A stretch of DNA of 41,996 bases from JACKNG01 sp040904625. GTDB taxonomy: Bacteria > Pseudomonadota > Gammaproteobacteria > Ga0077536. Positions 39,901-41,996 of the stretch are shown one piece after another. The DNA is taken from the NCBI GenBank assembly GCA_040904625.1, contig JBBDTC010000106.1, forward strand, positions 1 to 41,996, read 5' to 3'. Position 1 is the first letter of the stretch. Each line of letters starts with the position of its first letter. A model generated the notes under the pieces. The model was not told where the DNA came from, did no database searches, and worked only from the letters and a program-made list of their open reading frames with translations. The translations under genes were made by a program, and so were the position numbers.

Positions 39901-40497
39901 ATGTCTAGTGAGGCACTCGACAAGGCGCTCGCGGCCTACCCACTGGAAGTGACGCTCAAGGGCCGGAAGTACAGCATCCGCGCCATGACTACGGCCGACG
40001 GGCCGGCGCTGATGCTGTTCGCCCGTAACTTGCTGCTGCATGACCGCCTCTACATGCGCCGCGACCTGACCAGCCAGCACGGCATCGACTCCTGGATCGA
40101 GGACATCGAAGACGGCGTCATCCATTCACTGCTCGCCATCGACGACGAAGGCGTCGCCGGTTTTTCGACCATCCATCTCAACAAGCTCGAATGGACGCGA
40201 CATGTCGCCGACATCCGTGTCGCCACAGCCGAGCGCACGCGGCGCAGCGGGCTCGGCCGCCTGCTCGCGCGCGAGGGGTTCAACATTGCACTCGCCCTCG
40301 ACATCGAGAAGCTCATGGCGCGTATGACGCCGGACCAGGAAGGCGCCCGCATCCTGTTCGAAGAACTCGGATTCACCCCCGAAGCGTTGCTCCGCGACTA
40401 CGTCAAGGATCGCGACGGCCACTACCACGACATGCTCCTGAAAAGCTGCAGTGTGCGCGAGTTTCTCGCCCGCCGCGCCGCTTACGGGCTGAGCTGA
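39901..40497 (+). CDS. GNAT-family N-acetyltransferase
   Basis: A 198-residue acetyl-CoA-dependent transferase. VADIRVATAERTRRSGLGRLLAREGFNIAL holds strand 4 and the pyrophosphate loop (R-R-x-G-x-G type). MARMTPDQEGARILFEELGFTPEALLRDYVKDRDGHYHDMLLKS is the usual C-terminal half with the 'elGF' element. AAGGAG precedes the ATG at 39901, which fixes the start. It is 47 bp downstream of phaC on the same strand, so possibly in the PHA operon. A target (amine, protein lysine or N-terminus) is unknown. An acyltransferase acting on hydroxyacyl-CoA-related material is speculation. Confidence 0.9.
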   Translation: MSSEALDKALAAYPLEVTLKGRKYSIRAMTTADGPALMLFARNLLLHDRLYMRRDLTSQHGIDSWIEDIEDGVIHSLLAIDDEGVAGFSTIHLNKLEWTRHVADIRVATAERTRRSGLGRLLAREGFNIALALDIEKLMARMTPDQEGARILFEELGFTPEALLRDYVKDRDGHYHDMLLKSCSVREFLARRAAYGLS

Positions 40498-40613
40498 TTC
40501 CAGCCGCACTATTGAATGTCTTGTCCCGCGCCCCCATCTGGGCCGACAAAGGCGTTCGGCGCGCGCGGCCCGCTCGTAGCCGGCCTCCCAGCTCAGATGC
40601 AAGAAAGGCATTC

Positions 40614-41561
40614 ATGCAATACAAAGACTATTACCAGACACTCGGCCTTGAACGCGACGCCGATGGCGATGCGATCAAGCGCGCCTACCGGCGCCTGGCC
40701 CGCAAGTATCACCCCGACGTCAGCCAGGAAGCCGACGCCGAAGAACATTTCAAGGCGGTGCAGGAAGCCTATGAAGTATTAAAGGATCCGGAGAAGCGCG
40801 AAGCCTACGATCGCCTCGGGCGGGACTGGCGCCAGGGCGATTCGTTCACGCCGCCGCCGGATTGGGAGCCGGATTTTCAGTCCCATGGTGGCGGTTTCCG
40901 CGAACAGGCGGACTTCAGCGATTTCTTCGCCTCGATATTCGGCGGCGGACCGCATAGCGGCCGCACCGGCGGCGGCCCGCGGGGCGGCTTTCAGATGCGC
41001 GGCGAAGATCGGCAGGTCCGCATTCGCATCAAGCTCGAGGACGCCTATGCCGGCAATACCCGCGCGCTGACGCTGAGCGGTCCTGGCGCGGACCCGCGCG
41101 GCGAAGCGCGCGACGCCCGCAAGACCATCAACGTCACCATCCCCCGCGGCGTCACCGAAGGTCAGCGTATCCGCCTGGCTGGCCAGGGTGGCAGCGGTTA
41201 TGGCGGCGGCCCGGCCGGTGACCTGTTTCTCGAGATCGAATTCGAGCCGCACCCGCTGTTCCACGCCGACGGCCGTGACATCTATCTCGACTTGCCCATC
41301 GCCCCCTGGGAGGCGGCTCTCGGCGCCAAAGTCAAAGTCCCTACCCTCGGCGGCACGGTCGAACTCACCGTCCCGCCGAATACCCAGGCCGGGCGCCGGC
41401 TGCGCCTGGCCGGACGCGGCCTGCCGGGCAAGGTCCCGGGCGACCAGTACGTTACGCTGCGTATCGTCACGCCGCCGGCGGATACCGATGAGGCGCGCGA
41501 GTTCTACCGGCGTATGGCCGAAACGCTGGCGTTCGACCCGCGTGCAAGCCTCGAGGTATGA
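40614..41561 (+). CDS. cbpA: Curved DNA-binding protein CbpA (DnaJ-class co-chaperone)
   Basis: A 315-residue J-domain co-chaperone and nucleoid protein. The J domain (1-70) has HPD at 33-35 (KYHPDVSQEA). A Gly/Phe-rich linker (FFASIFGGGPHSGRTGGGPRGGF) follows, then two DnaJ C-terminal beta domains (RQVRIRIKLEDAYAGNTRALTL, TINVTIPRGVTEGQRIRLAGQG, DIYLDLPIAPWEAALGAKVKVPTLGG) without the zinc finger, as in CbpA. AAGAAAGG lies before the ATG at 40614. The frame is open much further upstream, but that region is the GNAT gene in another frame. It is coupled to cbpM (4-bp gap). Stimulates DnaK and may aid granule-associated protein folding. Confidence 0.95.
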   Translation: MQYKDYYQTLGLERDADGDAIKRAYRRLARKYHPDVSQEADAEEHFKAVQEAYEVLKDPEKREAYDRLGRDWRQGDSFTPPPDWEPDFQSHGGGFREQADFSDFFASIFGGGPHSGRTGGGPRGGFQMRGEDRQVRIRIKLEDAYAGNTRALTLSGPGADPRGEARDARKTINVTIPRGVTEGQRIRLAGQGGSGYGGGPAGDLFLEIEFEPHPLFHADGRDIYLDLPIAPWEAALGAKVKVPTLGGTVELTVPPNTQAGRRLRLAGRGLPGKVPGDQYVTLRIVTPPADTDEAREFYRRMAETLAFDPRASLEV

Positions 41562-41565
41562 AGCC

Positions 41566-41898
41566 ATGACACCACGACAGCCGCCCGCCAAACCCGAATT
41601 ACTCGCCGAAGAACTCGAGTTCAGCCTGCACGAACTCGCCAGCCTGAGCGGCGTGGAGACCCACCTCATCGTCGAGATGGTCGGCCACGCCATCCTCGAA
41701 CCACAGGGCAGCGACAGCGCCGATTGGCGCTTTCCCGCACCGACCCTGCCGCGCGTGCGCCGCGCGCTGCGCCTGCGCCGCGATCTGGATCTCAACTGGC
41801 CGGGCGTCTGCCTGGCTATCGAACTCCTCGACGAACTGGCCGAACTGCGCTGCCGCCAACGCGCCCTGCTCCGCCGGCTGGGGTCCGGCCCAGGATAA
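41566..41898 (+). CDS. cbpM: CbpM, modulator of CbpA
   Basis: A 110-residue MerR-like small protein that binds the CbpA J domain and inhibits both its co-chaperone and DNA-binding activities. The typical N-terminal helix-turn-helix-like part is EELEFSLHELASLSGVETHLIVEMVGHAILEPQG, followed by WRFPAPTLPRVRRALRLRRDLDLNWPGVCLAIELLDELAELRCRQRALLRRL, which is nearly diagnostic of CbpM. It follows cbpA by 4 nt, as in enterobacteria, so both are made together. Confidence 0.93.
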   Translation: MTPRQPPAKPELLAEELEFSLHELASLSGVETHLIVEMVGHAILEPQGSDSADWRFPAPTLPRVRRALRLRRDLDLNWPGVCLAIELLDELAELRCRQRALLRRLGSGPG

Positions 41899-41996
41899 CT
41901 CGGCTGTTTGGGGCGTCGAGGCGCCCTGAGTCCGACAGGCCCTAGGCGACAACATGTTTCGCGACCTGTCCGGCCTCTCCTGCGGGGGGTCCTTTG
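41899..41996. other. Window end: intergenic with a repeated motif
   Basis: No gene seen. It contains a weak 5-bp stem GGGCG/CGCCC (41911-41926) and AGTCCGACAGGC followed by CCTAG (41929-41945), the same 12-mer as at 20929-20940. It is probably the 3' region of cbpM. Confidence 0.4.

Noticed and set aside
40191..40613. Upstream extension of the cbpA reading frame
   Set aside because: The extension runs through the GNAT gene in another frame. The J domain begins at the ATG at 40614, which has its own ribosome site.
1..41996. CRISPR array, tRNA, rRNA, transposase or phage genes
   Set aside because: I looked for regularly spaced repeats, cloverleaf-like segments and IS or phage protein motifs and found none. 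A tRNA on either strand could be missed by eye, and a tRNAscan run would settle it.

Overview
This looks like a chromosomal segment from a high-GC Gram-negative bacterium, most likely a gammaproteobacterium. The supporting genes are a SrkA-type kinase, a class I AroG-type DAHP synthase, a NudL-type Nudix protein, an LpxR-type lipid A deacylase, and CbpA with CbpM. Nearly every base is coding, overlaps of 4 to 14 bp are common, and no gene-free stretch exceeds 300 bases. I see no tRNA, rRNA, CRISPR array, transposase or phage gene. A 10-base N run (31790-31799) marks an assembly gap inside a protease gene.

Layout. (1) 1-3616: envelope-stress block, a two-component system (truncated sensor kinase plus OmpR-type regulator) divergent from an HtrA/Do protease. 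(2) 3803-9844: a DUF599 membrane protein, a small Cys4 protein, then a minus-strand run of LLM-type flavin oxidoreductase, srkA, second LLM oxidoreductase and cysK, then a sulfotransferase-like gene. (3) 9889-10721: a two-gene operon of unknown proteins behind a good Fur box. (4) 10762-15840: two nitronate-monooxygenase-type flavoenzymes around a class III CoA-transferase, followed by an acyl-CoA ligase. (5) 15907-19303: DAHP synthase, a TauD-type dioxygenase with an unknown cysteine-motif protein, and a Nudix hydrolase. (6) 19356-26688: a minus-strand acyl-CoA catabolic region with acyl-CoA ligase, alpha/beta hydrolase, SCP2-like protein, GST, and a CoA-transferase / acyl-CoA dehydrogenase / CoA-transferase operon. 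(7) 26826-30750: folD, two metallo-beta-lactamase-fold hydrolases and an LpxR-type outer-membrane protein. (8) 30772-33167: an ECF sigma factor / zinc anti-sigma factor / secreted subtilase operon. (9) 33254-36813: a PadR regulator with two hydrolases and an NTF2-like protein. (10) 36964-41898: polyhydroxyalkanoate (PHA) granule locus with phasin, lipase-like hydrolase, small PhaR/PhaE-like subunit, PhaC and a GNAT protein, followed by cbpA-cbpM.

How it fits together. Regions 4 to 6 carry repeated sets of CoA-activating (ligase), CoA-transferring, dehydrogenating and flavin/iron-oxygenating enzymes. This is the profile of an organism degrading hydrophobic or aromatic compounds through CoA thioesters. 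PHA storage in region 10 is a natural sink for the acyl-CoA produced. Regions 1 and 8 are two independent envelope or stress signalling units, each with its own protease. The most novel-looking items are the Fur-box operon of unknown proteins, the sigma/anti-sigma/subtilase unit, the short basic-tailed PHA synthase partner, and several strong inverted repeats, two of which contain a gene's stop codon.
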